DNA of 64,000 nt from Streptomyces sp. P3 (GTDB taxonomy: Bacteria > Actinomycetota > Actinomycetes > Streptomycetales > Streptomycetaceae). How positions within the stretch are numbered: the stretch's first letter is position 1; each line of letters starts with the position of its first letter. The notes under the pieces are model-generated. The model was not told the origin of the DNA, made no database searches, and saw nothing but the letters and a program-made list of their open reading frames with translations. The stretch lies in NCBI RefSeq assembly GCF_003032475.1, contig NZ_CP028369.1, positions 9,787,972 to 9,851,971 of the forward strand, written 5' to 3'. Shown one piece after another: positions 25,164 through 34,206 of this stretch. The position numbers and the translations under genes are program-made.

Positions 25164-27227
25164 TCAGCCGACCGGTGTGATCGTCCAGAGCAGGTTGGTG
25201 CTCTGCTGCCACGTCCACTGCTTGGTCACGGCCCCTGAGGCCACGCTCCCGCCGCCGTCGAGGACCAGCCCGGTGCTGCGGTTGGCGATCGAGTACCGGC
25301 CCTGGCCGCGATGGGTGATCTGCCACTGCTGGGTGTTGCCGCCGTCCCAGGCCTTCTGCCGGGCGGGGTCGCCGTTGACGGTGGAGCCCCAGCCGTCGGC
25401 GACCATGCCGTTGGTGCGGTTGACAAGTCTGTAGTAACCGTTGCCGAGTTCGATCGCCTGCCACTGGAGGTTGGTGGAGTTCACCGCCTCCCACTGCTTC
25501 AGGGCGGAGCCGGCGGCGACGTTGCCGCCGCTGTCCAGGACCAGGTTGTTCGTGACGTTGGTCAGGCGGAAGTACGTAGCGGGGTCGAGCGTCACCTTCA
25601 GGGAGGCGATGGCGTCGTTGTTGCCGGTTGTGCGAAGGTCGGGCGTGTCCGCGGTGAACGTCCAGGCGGTGCCGGTGAAGTCGTCACCGGAGTAGCCCGT
25701 CACCCTGAATCCGGCGGGCACCCGGAGGGAGGAGGCCATGGCGGGCCCCAGGCCGGCGGCGGACAGCTGGGAGGAGGTGTAGCCGCCCAGCGGCAGGTCG
25801 GCGCGAGCACCCTGGTAGTCGACGTGCTGGAACACCGCCGGCGCGGAGAGGCCCACGGGCATGCCCTGGACCTCGACGCACACCACGGAGACCCTCGCGT
25901 CCGGCGCGGTGGCCGGCACGGTGACGCTGATCTGGTCGGTGACGGTGTACGGCAGCGAGACCGAGGGGTTGTTCATCAGGTAGACGCGGCTGACAGGGTT
26001 GTCGATGGCGGGGATCCGCAGCTTGCCGTCCGTGGGCCAGGTGAAGACGTGGGCGAAGAGCTTGCCGCTCTTCTTCGTGAGCTTGCCCCATGCGGGCTCG
26101 GTGGTGGACGGGCTGCCGCTGGTGCCGTGGATGCTGTCGCCGTACGTCGACATCCACGAGGCCAGGCCGGTCAGGACGGTCTGGGTCCCCGCGGTGACCG
26201 AGCCGTCGCCCTTGGGGCCGATGTTCAGCAGGAGATTGCCGTCCCGGGAGACGACCGTGACGAGTTCCTGGACGATGTCCTTGACGGAGCGGTACGAGTT
26301 CTCACGGGACGCGTTGTAACCCCAGGCGCCGTTCATGGTGGCGCATCGCTCCCACGGCCGGCTCATCGGCGCTCCGGGTATCCCGAACTCCGCGACGGCG
26401 TAGTCGCCGAGGCCGTGGTCCCGCTTGACCCGCTCGTTGACGATGAGGCCGGGCTTGCGGGCGATCAGCCAGTTGTAGAGGTCCACACCGTCCGACGTCA
26501 GCCACCAGTCCTCGAGGGTGGGGCCGGCCGGCTCGTCGAACCAGTCGCCGTCGAACCACAGCAGTGCCGGGTCGTAGCGGTCCAGCAGTTCCTGAAGCTG
26601 CGCCTTCAGGTCGGCGATGTAGGCGGTGCGGGCGGCCTGCGAGGACATCGTGGTGAGACCGCCCTCGTGACGGTCGGTCTGCGAAGGGTGGTTCCAGTCG
26701 AGAATCGAGTAGTACAGGCAGAACTTGATGTCGCGGCTTTCACATGCTGCCTTGAGCTCCATGAGCGGGTCGGTCTGCACGCCGTTGTAGTCGTGCAGGT
26801 TGTACCGCTTCGCGCCCGTGGTGTCGGTGAAGCCGGCGACGTCGGAGTCCCACATCGCGAAGCCTTCGTGGTGCTTGGCGGTGATCACGAGGTACTTCAT
26901 GCCCGCGTTCTCGGCCAGTTCGGCGATGGCGGCGGCGTCGAACGCGGTCGGGTCGAAGTTCTGGGTGACCTGGGTCTGGTAGTTCGCCTTGGTCCACTGC
27001 TGGCTGTCGAACGCCCACTCGCCCTGGCCGAGCTGGGAGTAGGACCCGAAGTGGATGAACATTCCGAACCTGGCCCGGTACCACCAGTCCATCTTCGGGG
27101 GGACCGTGTACGCCTGGGCGGCGGTGGGCCACAGGCCCTGCGGCAGACCGAAGGCCGCGATTCCTCCGGCGAGGGCGGCGGCCTTCATCAGGGTGCGTCT
27201 GCTGAGGCGAGCTGAGGACGAGGACAT
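25164..27227 (-). CDS. GH29 alpha-L-fucosidase with crystallin-like and ricin-type modules
   Basis: 687 residues from ATG 27227. The Tat signal is LSRRTLMKAAALAGGIAAFG. Catalytic domain residues about 45-390 carry FGMFIHFGSYSQLGQGEW, VITAKHHEGFAMWDS, YYSILDWNHP and LLWFDGDWFDEP; the Asp of WFDGDW is the expected GH29 nucleophile. NLLLNIGPKGDG ends the barrel. After a beta domain, a segment with VFQHVDYQGARADLPLGGYT and RVTGYSGDDFTGTAWTF looks like a beta/gamma-crystallin module. The last 140 residues are a ricin-type CBM13 with three QW repeats. It is a secreted enzyme, likely acting on fucosylated xyloglucan or arabinogalactan. A promoter with a TATAAA box lies upstream. Confidence 0.9.
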   Translation of the reverse strand: MSSSSARLSRRTLMKAAALAGGIAAFGLPQGLWPTAAQAYTVPPKMDWWYRARFGMFIHFGSYSQLGQGEWAFDSQQWTKANYQTQVTQNFDPTAFDAAAIAELAENAGMKYLVITAKHHEGFAMWDSDVAGFTDTTGAKRYNLHDYNGVQTDPLMELKAACESRDIKFCLYYSILDWNHPSQTDRHEGGLTTMSSQAARTAYIADLKAQLQELLDRYDPALLWFDGDWFDEPAGPTLEDWWLTSDGVDLYNWLIARKPGLIVNERVKRDHGLGDYAVAEFGIPGAPMSRPWERCATMNGAWGYNASRENSYRSVKDIVQELVTVVSRDGNLLLNIGPKGDGSVTAGTQTVLTGLASWMSTYGDSIHGTSGSPSTTEPAWGKLTKKSGKLFAHVFTWPTDGKLRIPAIDNPVSRVYLMNNPSVSLPYTVTDQISVTVPATAPDARVSVVCVEVQGMPVGLSAPAVFQHVDYQGARADLPLGGYTSSQLSAAGLGPAMASSLRVPAGFRVTGYSGDDFTGTAWTFTADTPDLRTTGNNDAIASLKVTLDPATYFRLTNVTNNLVLDSGGNVAAGSALKQWEAVNSTNLQWQAIELGNGYYRLVNRTNGMVADGWGSTVNGDPARQKAWDGGNTQQWQITHRGQGRYSIANRSTGLVLDGGGSVASGAVTKQWTWQQSTNLLWTITPVG

Positions 27228-27317
27228 GGGTTGCGGCTCCGAATGTCGGGGAGGGCAGGGCGTGAGGGGGCGGACTGCCGACCGGGGCACGGGCTTTCCG
27301 TCGCCCCGGACAGGAGA

Positions 27318-27358
27318 CATCGGATGGATTTATAGATGCCCGGTGAGGATCGCGTCTA
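27318..27358 (-). promoter_or_regulatory. Promoter and operator-like repeat of the GH29 gene
   Basis: On the minus strand TAGACG (27358-27353) and TATAAA (27334-27329) are 18 bp apart. ACATCGGAT (27318-27326) overlaps the expected start point, and the same nonamer recurs at 27458-27466, again followed by a TATAG-containing sequence. The duplicated element may be the operator of a sugar-responsive regulator. Confidence 0.5.
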
Positions 27359-27580
27359 GATGTGGCCCGGAGTTGTGACAAAGGGTAAGGAAAAATGAGG
27401 AGTGGCCGGGGTGTTGACTCCGGAGTGGAAGAATTCTCCGCTTGTGAGGAGGTGAATACATCGGATCTATAGCGGGCAAGTGACCTTCGAAGGTCCGGGG
27501 GAGAGGTCTGCGGCAGCATGGGGTGACCGCATGATCGACGCCGGGGCTGCGGGTGTCCGGGCGGCTTTCAGGCAGCCGTA

Positions 27581-27635
27581 CACGCTCGATTCCTTCGTCT
27601 GCACGCTTGATTCGCGTAAGGAACTTCGCCATAGT
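27581..27635 (+). promoter_or_regulatory. Promoter and direct repeats of the Lrp/AsnC gene
   Basis: TTGATT (27607-27612) and CATAGT (27630-27635) are 17 bp apart and point toward ATG 27686. CACGCTCGATTC (27581-27592) and CACGCTTGATTC (27602-27613) are near-identical direct repeats with 21-bp spacing that overlap the -35 box. This is the layout expected for an autoregulated Lrp-type gene. Confidence 0.5.
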
Positions 27636-27685
27636 CGCGGAAATACGTATGCGTTCAGTCGTTTCCGGCGGAGGAGCAGTGCACG

Positions 27686-28144
27686 ATGGATGACATCGAC
27701 CGGGCCATTCTGCGGGAGCTCCAGGTCGACGGCCGTGTCCCGTACGCCGAGCTGGGACCGAAGGTGGGATTGTCGCCCTCGGCTGCGAGGCTGCGGCTGC
27801 AGCGGCTGATCGACGGCAAGGTCGTCCAAATCGTCGGGGTGACCGACCCGATGACCATGAGCCGCCAGTCGATGGCGCTGCTGGGTCTGCGTATCGCCGG
27901 CGATTCCCGCGCGGTGGCCGATGAACTGTCCCGGCACGACGAGGTCGTCTACACGGTTCTGACCTCTGGCGGTTACGACCTGTTCGCCGAAGTCGTGTGC
28001 AGCAGCCCCCGCACCCTCCTGGACTTCGTCAATGACGTCGTCCGGGCCGTCGACGGAGTCGCGTCCGTGGAGAGCTTCCCCTACTTCGCGATCCACACCC
28101 ACCGCTTCCTGTGGGACGTCGACCAGGGACGACCGAAGCCATGA
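27686..28144 (+). CDS. Lrp/AsnC family transcriptional regulator
   Basis: 152 residues after a GAGGAG ribosome site. The N-terminal winged HTH reads MDDIDRAILRELQVDGRVPY followed by AELGPKVGLSPSAARLRLQR. The C-terminal RAM (ligand-binding) domain reads VVYTVLTSGGYDLFAEVVC and SVESFPYFAIHTHRFLW. Members bind amino acids or related amines and act as octamers on DNA. Its stop codon overlaps ATGA with the first possible start of the next gene, so it is coupled to the kinase/phospho-lyase fusion and probably senses that pathway's substrate. The promoter carries two 12-bp direct repeats. Confidence 0.92.
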   Translation: MDDIDRAILRELQVDGRVPYAELGPKVGLSPSAARLRLQRLIDGKVVQIVGVTDPMTMSRQSMALLGLRIAGDSRAVADELSRHDEVVYTVLTSGGYDLFAEVVCSSPRTLLDFVNDVVRAVDGVASVESFPYFAIHTHRFLWDVDQGRPKP

Positions 28145-31100
28145 GCGCCCGCGCCGTGAACCCCGGGCTCATCCACCCAGCCGAGGAAACCTGCATGCCG
28201 CACCACGCACACCGCGCCGTCGACTTCTTCGCCCACGGCGCCCTCCCGGCACCGCGGATGACCACCGCCCAGGCCGAGTTCGTCGCTGCCCGCCACCTCG
28301 GCCTCACCGCTCGTGCGACCGCCCTGGGAAGCCAGCAGGACGCCAATTTCCTGCTCCTCGCGGACGACGGGACAGCCCTGGCGATCCTGAAGATCGCCAA
28401 CCCCGCCTTCGGTCCGGTGGAGGTCGAGGCCCAGGACACGGCCGCCGACCTGATCGCCGCGGCGCACCCGGAACTGCGCGTCGCGACCGTCCTGCGTCAC
28501 TGCGACGGCTCCCCACGCCGCACCACGGTCGACACCGGGGGCGGACCGGCCGTCGCCCGGCTGCTTCGCCATCTGCCGGGCGGACCGCTCACGGGCTCCC
28601 GCCACCTGTCCCCGGGCACGGTGGCGGCCATGGGCGCCATCACCGCCAAGGTCGGCAACGCCCTGCGGGACTTCCGGCACCCCGGCCTCGACCGGGTGCT
28701 CCAGTGGGACCTGCGGCACGCGTCCCGTGTCGTCGCCGAACTCGCCGAGTACATCGACGAGCCGGACCGACGCACCGCCGTCCGTACCGCGACCGCACAC
28801 GCCTGGGCCGAGGTGGAGAACCACGCGGCCGCGTTGCCGTCGCAGGCCGTGCATCTGGACCTCACCGACGACAACCTGATCCGCTCGCTCGACGGACACC
28901 CGCCGAAGCCCGACGGCATCATCGACTTCGGTGACCTGACGACGAGTTGGGCGGTGAGCGAACTGGCCGTGTCGCTGTCCTCGATGCTCCACCACGACGG
29001 CGTCGAACCCCACCACGTGCTGCCCGCCGTCCGGGCCTTCCACGCGGTGCGGCCGCTCTCCGCGCAGGAGGCGGAGGTGGTGTGGCCACTCGTGGTGCTG
29101 CGCGCCGCCGTCCTGGTGGCCAGCGGACATCACCAGGCCTGCGTCGACGAGGACAACGCCTACGCCACGGCCGCCCTCGACCACGAATGGCTCATCTTCG
29201 AGCAGGCCACCCGGCTGCCCCATCAGGTGATGACCCGCCTCGTCAAGGACGCGATCGGCGCGGCCGACGCGTCGGCGTGGGCGGACGGTCCTGCCCGGAC
29301 CGTTGCGCCGACGCCGGCCGTTGCGCCGACGCCGGCCGCTGCGCCGGCACATCGCCTGCTGCGCGGCGTGACCGCCACCGACATCACCACCCTCGACCTG
29401 TCCACCGGCGCGGACTCCATGGACCACGGGGCGTGGCTCGCGGCGGACACCGAGCACCGGCAGGCACGCGCCGCGCTCGCGGACGGGGCCTCCGTGGTGG
29501 CCACTCACTACGCGCAGGCACGGCTCACCCGGGCTCCCGCGCTGTCGGCTGAGTCTCCCGCCACGGTGCCCACCGGCATCGACCTGTGGCTCGGACGGGC
29601 CGTGGTGGCGCAGGCTCCCGCCGCGGGAGAGGTCCTCGCCGCGGCGCCGGGCCGCGTCGAGATCGCCTACGGCGCCAGGGTGCTGACGTTGTCCTTCCCG
29701 GACACGGTCAAGCCGGTGGTGGACGCCGGCCGGACGGCCCGGGCGGGCGAGGACCTCGCCGTTCTGCCCGCCGGAGCCTCGGTCCACGTGGCGTTGCTCC
29801 CCGCAGGCGGCCCCCTCGTGCCGCGCCTGGTCCGTCCCGAGTACGCGGCCGGATGGCTCGCGCTCACAGCGGATCCCGGTCCCCTCCTCGGGCTCCCGGC
29901 CGCCGGACGTGCCGAGCCGGCGGACCTGCTGGCGCGGCGCGGAGCCGTGTTCGCGACGGTGCAGGAGCACTACTACGCCGACCCTCCTCGCATCGAACGC
30001 GGTTGGCGCCACCATCTGCTGTCCGTCGAGGGCCGCTCCTACCTCGACATCGTCAACAACGTCACCCCGCTGGGCCACGCCCACCCGCGGGTCGAGAAGG
30101 CCGTGGCCCGTCAGCTGCGGCGGCTCAACACCAACTCGCGGTTCCACTACGCCTCGGTCGTGGAGTTCACCGAACGCCTCGCAAGCCTCCTGCCCGAGCC
30201 GCTGGACACGGTGTTCCTGGTCAACTCCGGATCCGAGGCGGTGGACCTGGGCCTGCGTCTCGCCGTCGGAGCCACCGGACAGCACGACGTCGTCGCGGTC
30301 CGCGAGGCCTACCACGGCTGGACCCACGCCTCCGACGCGGTGTCCACCTCGCTCCAGGACAACCCGAACGCCCTGGCAACCCGGCCGAGTTGGGTACACA
30401 CCGTGGACTCGCCCAATGCGTACCGCGGGCGGCACCGCGGTGTGCGGGCGGCGTGCTACGGGCCGGAGGCGGCGGCGGTCGTCGACGAGCTGGCCGCTTC
30501 GGGCCGCCCGGCCGGGGCCTTCGTCAGCGAGACCTTCTACGGAAACGCCGGGGGAGTGGCCCTGCCGGACGGCTATCTCGCCGAGGTGTACGCGGCCGTC
30601 CGCCGCCACGGCGGGCTCGCCGTCGCCGACGAGGTGCAGGTGGGCTACGGCCGCCTGGGTCAATGGTTCTGGGGATTCGAACAGCAGCAGGTCGTTCCCG
30701 ACGTGGTCTGTGTGGCCAAAGCCATGGGCAACGGGCACCCCCTCGGCGCCGTCATCACGTCCAAGGCGGTCGCCGACCGCTATCGCGACCAGGGCTACTT
30801 CTTCTCCTCCACAGGGGGGAGCCCGGTCTCGAGCGTCGTGGGTCTCACCGTCCTGGACACGCTGCGCGACGAGGACCTCCAGGGCAACGCGGTGCGCGTC
30901 GGAGGCCGCCTGAAGAGCCGGCTCCTGGCGCTGGCGGCCGACTACGGCGTCATCGGCGCCGTCCACGGCTCGGGTCTCTACCTCGGCCTCGAACTCGTGC
31001 GGGACCGCGGCACGTTGGAGCCCGCCACGGAGGAGACCGCCGAACTGTGCGATCGCCTCCTCGACCTCGGCGTGGTCGTTCAGCCCACCGGTGACCACCT

Positions 31101-31206
31101 CAACATCCTGAAGATCAAACCCCCGTTGTGCATCGACGCCGCCGCCGTCGACTTCTTCGCCGACATGCTGGACCGCGCCCTCGAGGAGCTCGGTCACGGC
31201 GGTTGA
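28141..31206 (+). CDS. APH-type kinase / M23-like / class III aminotransferase-fold fusion (amino-alcohol kinase plus phospho-lyase)
   Basis: 1021 residues from ATG 28141 (overlapping the upstream stop); ATG 28195 has the better ribosome site (GAGGAA). Domain 1 (about 50-350) is an APH/choline-kinase fold with VHLDLTDDN, the catalytic HxDxxxxN, and IDFGDLT, the metal-binding DFG. Domain 2 (about 410-590) aligns with the position of an M23 lysostaphin-like domain, but I see no HxxxD/HxH zinc ligands. Domain 3 (about 610-1020) is a class III aminotransferase fold: FLVNSGSEAVDLGLRLAVGA, VADEVQVGYGRLG, and the PLP lysine at about 860 in VAKAMGNGHPLGAV. Homologous fusions underlie the AGPHD1/AGXT2L pair: hydroxylysine kinase and phospho-lyases for phosphohydroxylysine or phosphoethanolamine. 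The exact substrate is open. Confidence 0.85.
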   Translation: MSARAVNPGLIHPAEETCMPHHAHRAVDFFAHGALPAPRMTTAQAEFVAARHLGLTARATALGSQQDANFLLLADDGTALAILKIANPAFGPVEVEAQDTAADLIAAAHPELRVATVLRHCDGSPRRTTVDTGGGPAVARLLRHLPGGPLTGSRHLSPGTVAAMGAITAKVGNALRDFRHPGLDRVLQWDLRHASRVVAELAEYIDEPDRRTAVRTATAHAWAEVENHAAALPSQAVHLDLTDDNLIRSLDGHPPKPDGIIDFGDLTTSWAVSELAVSLSSMLHHDGVEPHHVLPAVRAFHAVRPLSAQEAEVVWPLVVLRAAVLVASGHHQACVDEDNAYATAALDHEWLIFEQATRLPHQVMTRLVKDAIGAADASAWADGPARTVAPTPAVAPTPAAAPAHRLLRGVTATDITTLDLSTGADSMDHGAWLAADTEHRQARAALADGASVVATHYAQARLTRAPALSAESPATVPTGIDLWLGRAVVAQAPAAGEVLAAAPGRVEIAYGARVLTLSFPDTVKPVVDAGRTARAGEDLAVLPAGASVHVALLPAGGPLVPRLVRPEYAAGWLALTADPGPLLGLPAAGRAEPADLLARRGAVFATVQEHYYADPPRIERGWRHHLLSVEGRSYLDIVNNVTPLGHAHPRVEKAVARQLRRLNTNSRFHYASVVEFTERLASLLPEPLDTVFLVNSGSEAVDLGLRLAVGATGQHDVVAVREAYHGWTHASDAVSTSLQDNPNALATRPSWVHTVDSPNAYRGRHRGVRAACYGPEAAAVVDELAASGRPAGAFVSETFYGNAGGVALPDGYLAEVYAAVRRHGGLAVADEVQVGYGRLGQWFWGFEQQQVVPDVVCVAKAMGNGHPLGAVITSKAVADRYRDQGYFFSSTGGSPVSSVVGLTVLDTLRDEDLQGNAVRVGGRLKSRLLALAADYGVIGAVHGSGLYLGLELVRDRGTLEPATEETAELCDRLLDLGVVVQPTGDHLNILKIKPPLCIDAAAVDFFADMLDRALEELGHGG

Positions 31207-31472
31207 GCCGCAACCCGGGCGGACGTCGCCGGTCTCCTGCCACGCGCCGGGTCCGGGCGCCGTCCGAGGGCGGCACGCCGGTCGCGTCCGGGATCCGGCT
31301 GATGCCTCGGCGCGGGCGATTTTCCACGGCCGCGGGGAGCAGGTGACGCGCGGAGGGCGACTCGCCCGCCGACGCCAGGTCTGCGCTGCGCTTTCGGGGG
31401 CAGACGGCGGTGCGTCGGCATCCACGAACCGTGGGCCGACACACCATGCCGTGCCTACCCGTGGGAGACCTG

Positions 31473-33251
31473 ATGCCGACCGCCGCACCGGAAAGACCGG
31501 CCGAGCTTCCCGGCCGCAGACCAGGGGTCGGTCAGGCCGGCCGGTCGTTCGCGCTGCCTCGAGGCACCGGCCGGGCCGCCGCGCGCACAGGGGCACTGAC
31601 GGTCTGCCAGGGCGCGGTCATGGTGGGATGCGGACTGCTGATCACCGGACCGGCTCGCGGACTGTGGCCGATGACGGTCGAGGACGACGTCAACGAGCGC
31701 CTGCAAGACGCCCGGACCGCAACCCTCACCACTCTGTCGTCCTTCGGGTCGGAGGCCGGCGACACCCTCACCGTGATCGCCGTCACCGTCCTGGCCTGCG
31801 CGGGTCTGATCCTGATACCCCGGCCGCCGATGTGGCGGCAGGCGGCCTTCCTCGCCGTCGCCGTGTCCCTGCAGTCGCTGGTCTTCCTGGTCATCACCGA
31901 GGCGGTGGACCGCCATCGGCCCGAAGTGCATCGCCTCGACGCCTCCCCGCCCACCTCCAGCTACACCTCGGGCCACACCGGCGCGGCCACCGCGGTCTAC
32001 GGCGGACTCGCGGTGCTCGCGCTGACCCGGCTCCGCGGCCCGTGGCGGCGGATCGTGGGCGCTGTGCTGCTGGTCGTTCCGGTGGTGGTCGCACTCGCCC
32101 GCCTCTACCGGGGCATGCACCACCCCACGGACGTCATGGGCGGGCTGGTCAACGGCAGCCTGTCCCTGCTGATCGTCGGCCGCACCCTGCTCACCGACGC
32201 CACCGTGACCGCCGCGGCCGACGTGCGCCCGGCGTCGTCCTCGGCGAGTACGGGAACGAGCACGGGAACACACCCGGGAACGCGCTCGGCTGCACCGGGC
32301 GAAGGCCGCGCTGCGGTGATCATCAACCCCACGGTGACCGGTGCAGCCGATCGCGAGGAGCTGCGCGGAATCCTGGACAGACACGGCTACCGCGCGCCGG
32401 CGTTCATCGAGACCACGGCAGAGGACCCGGGCACCGGTCAGACGGCCGGCGCGCTCCGGGACGGCGCGGAACTGGTCGTGGTCTGCGGCGGCGACGGCAC
32501 CTTGCGCGCGGCGGCGGACGCGTTGGCCGGCACCGGGGTACCGCTGGCCGTCGTGCCCTGCGGAACCGGCAATCTGCTGGCCCGCAACCTCGGACTGCCC
32601 CTGTCCCCCACCGACGCGCTCGACGCCGCACTGCGCGGCACGCCACGCCGCATCGACCTCGGCCGCATCGAGGGCGACGCCCTCCCCGCCTCCCACTTCG
32701 CCGCCATGTCCGGAGCGGGTCTGGACGCGGCGATCATGGAGCACACCGACGATCGCGCCAAGTCCGTTCTGGGCTGGCCCGCCTATCTACTGGCCGGTAT
32801 CGGCACACTGCGCACCCCGCGGATGCGCCTGACCGTCCGCCTCGACGACGCCCCCGCCCTGCACCGCACCGCCCGCATGGTGCTCATCGGCAACGTCGGC
32901 ACCGTGCAGGGCGGGACGACACTCCTGCCCGCCGCCCGTCCCGACGACGGCCTGCTCGACCTGCTGCTCCTCGACCCGCGCGGCGTCGGCGGCTGGATGC
33001 GCGCGCTGGCCACGCTGGTGCGCGGCGGAGCGAGGGCGCCCCGGCCGTCGACCGCGGACACCCCCTCGGCGGAGAACGGCGACGGCAACGGACTGCCGGT
33101 GGAGTTCTTCACCTTCCGAAAGGCCGACCTGACCTTCGACTCCGTGCAGTCCCGAGAGCTCGACGGAGACCCGGTGACGCAAGGCCGGCGGCTCACCGCC
33201 GAGGTCAGGCCGGGTGCGCTGACCGTGCTGCTGCCCGCGGGAGGTGAGTGA
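31473..33251 (+). CDS. PAP2 phosphatase / diacylglycerol kinase catalytic domain fusion
   Basis: 592 residues from ATG 31473 after GGGAGA; upstream in-frame ATGs lack a ribosome site. The membrane N-terminal half carries lipid-phosphate phosphatase motifs: RHRP (KX6RP-like), YTSGHTGAATAV (the PSGH equivalent, with Thr for Pro) and ARLYRGMHHPTDV (SRX5HX3D-like). A Ser/Thr/Gly linker follows, then a DAGK-type catalytic domain from about residue 285: VVVCGGDGTLRAAADAL and VPCGTGNLLARNLG, the GGDGT nucleotide loop and GTGN. One chain could both dephosphorylate and phosphorylate lipids. The stop overlaps the start of the following YihY gene, so it heads a coupled three-gene operon. Confidence 0.88.
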   Translation: MPTAAPERPAELPGRRPGVGQAGRSFALPRGTGRAAARTGALTVCQGAVMVGCGLLITGPARGLWPMTVEDDVNERLQDARTATLTTLSSFGSEAGDTLTVIAVTVLACAGLILIPRPPMWRQAAFLAVAVSLQSLVFLVITEAVDRHRPEVHRLDASPPTSSYTSGHTGAATAVYGGLAVLALTRLRGPWRRIVGAVLLVVPVVVALARLYRGMHHPTDVMGGLVNGSLSLLIVGRTLLTDATVTAAADVRPASSSASTGTSTGTHPGTRSAAPGEGRAAVIINPTVTGAADREELRGILDRHGYRAPAFIETTAEDPGTGQTAGALRDGAELVVVCGGDGTLRAAADALAGTGVPLAVVPCGTGNLLARNLGLPLSPTDALDAALRGTPRRIDLGRIEGDALPASHFAAMSGAGLDAAIMEHTDDRAKSVLGWPAYLLAGIGTLRTPRMRLTVRLDDAPALHRTARMVLIGNVGTVQGGTTLLPAARPDDGLLDLLLLDPRGVGGWMRALATLVRGGARAPRPSTADTPSAENGDGNGLPVEFFTFRKADLTFDSVQSRELDGDPVTQGRRLTAEVRPGALTVLLPAGGE

Positions 33252-34206
33252 CGTGGGTACCGCGACCAAGGTGCCCGAGACCCGCGACATGAGGGGCGAC
33301 GAACTGTCCGCGGACGAGGCGCTGGCGGCGTTGCGCCGCTACGGCCGCTGGGCCCTGCTGCGTGACTCCTTCGTGCGTTTCCGGTACGCCGACGGCTTCA
33401 CCCATTCCCGGGCGCTCGCCCTGCAGACCGTTCTGTCGGTGATCCCGTTGGCCATCGCGTTCGTCGGGCTCTCCACGACACTGCACACCGAGAACATCGG
33501 CCGGATGGCCGAGCTGACGATCCACCGGATCGCGGAAGGGCCCAGTGTCGACGTCGTCGACGACGCGCTGAGCCGCAGCCGCCGCACGGCGGGCGACGGT
33601 GCGCAGATCGCGCTGTGGTTCGGGCTGGTCTTCTCGCTGGTCAACACCACCACCGCGATGTGCCAGATCGAGCGCGGAGCCAACCGGATCTACGGCAACG
33701 AGCGCGACCGGCCCTTCCGGCGGAAGTACCTGCGTGGTCTGGTGATGTCCGTCTCCGCCGGACTGCCCCTCGGACTCGGGTTCGTCGTCATGGTGGCCGG
33801 CGGCGACCTCGCCTCCGCGGCGGTGACCGTCTACCGGCTCGACGGAGGCGCCCAGACCGCCTGGCAGATACTGCGGTGGCCCTTCGGACTGCTGCTCGCG
33901 CTGATCTCGGCCAGCGTGATCTTCCGCCGGGCACCCCGTCGCAGACAGCCCGGGTACACCTGGCTGGCGTTCGGCTCCGCCGTGTACCTGGTGCTGTGGA
34001 CGACGCTCACCTGGCTGCTGAGCCTGTACCTCGGGATCAGCGGTTCCTTCGACACGGTGTACGGCCCGCTCAGCGCCTTCATGTCCCTGCTGTTGTGGGC
34101 CTACCTGACCTCCGTCGCCCTTTTCCTCGGGCTGGCCTTCGCCGCGCAGCTGGAGGCCGCGCGGGCCCTGCGGTCCGACCCCGTCGAACCCGACCCTGGA
34201 GTCTGA
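33244..34206 (+). CDS. YihY/BrkB family membrane protein
   Basis: 320 residues from GTG 33244, which overlaps the upstream gene by 8 bp and follows GGGAGGT. Five or six membrane segments include TVLSVIPLAIAFVGLS, WFGLVFSLVNTTTAMCQIE, LVMSVSAGLPLGLGFVVMVA and the C-terminal AFMSLLLWAYLTSVALFLGL. RFRYADGFTHSRALALQTVL is the conserved opening of the family. It is a paralogue of the protein at 21048, but is embedded in a lipid-phosphate operon between the PAP2-DAGK fusion and a PAP2 phosphatase. That suggests a role in lipid or lipid-linked precursor handling. That role is inference. Confidence 0.88.
   Translation: MSDVGTATKVPETRDMRGDELSADEALAALRRYGRWALLRDSFVRFRYADGFTHSRALALQTVLSVIPLAIAFVGLSTTLHTENIGRMAELTIHRIAEGPSVDVVDDALSRSRRTAGDGAQIALWFGLVFSLVNTTTAMCQIERGANRIYGNERDRPFRRKYLRGLVMSVSAGLPLGLGFVVMVAGGDLASAAVTVYRLDGGAQTAWQILRWPFGLLLALISASVIFRRAPRRRQPGYTWLAFGSAVYLVLWTTLTWLLSLYLGISGSFDTVYGPLSAFMSLLLWAYLTSVALFLGLAFAAQLEAARALRSDPVEPDPGV

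Noticed and set aside
28081..31596. A 1171-codon open frame on the minus strand opposite the kinase/phospho-lyase fusion
   Set aside because: It is a GC-bias mirror of a well supported gene; its translation has no domain and includes implausible composition.
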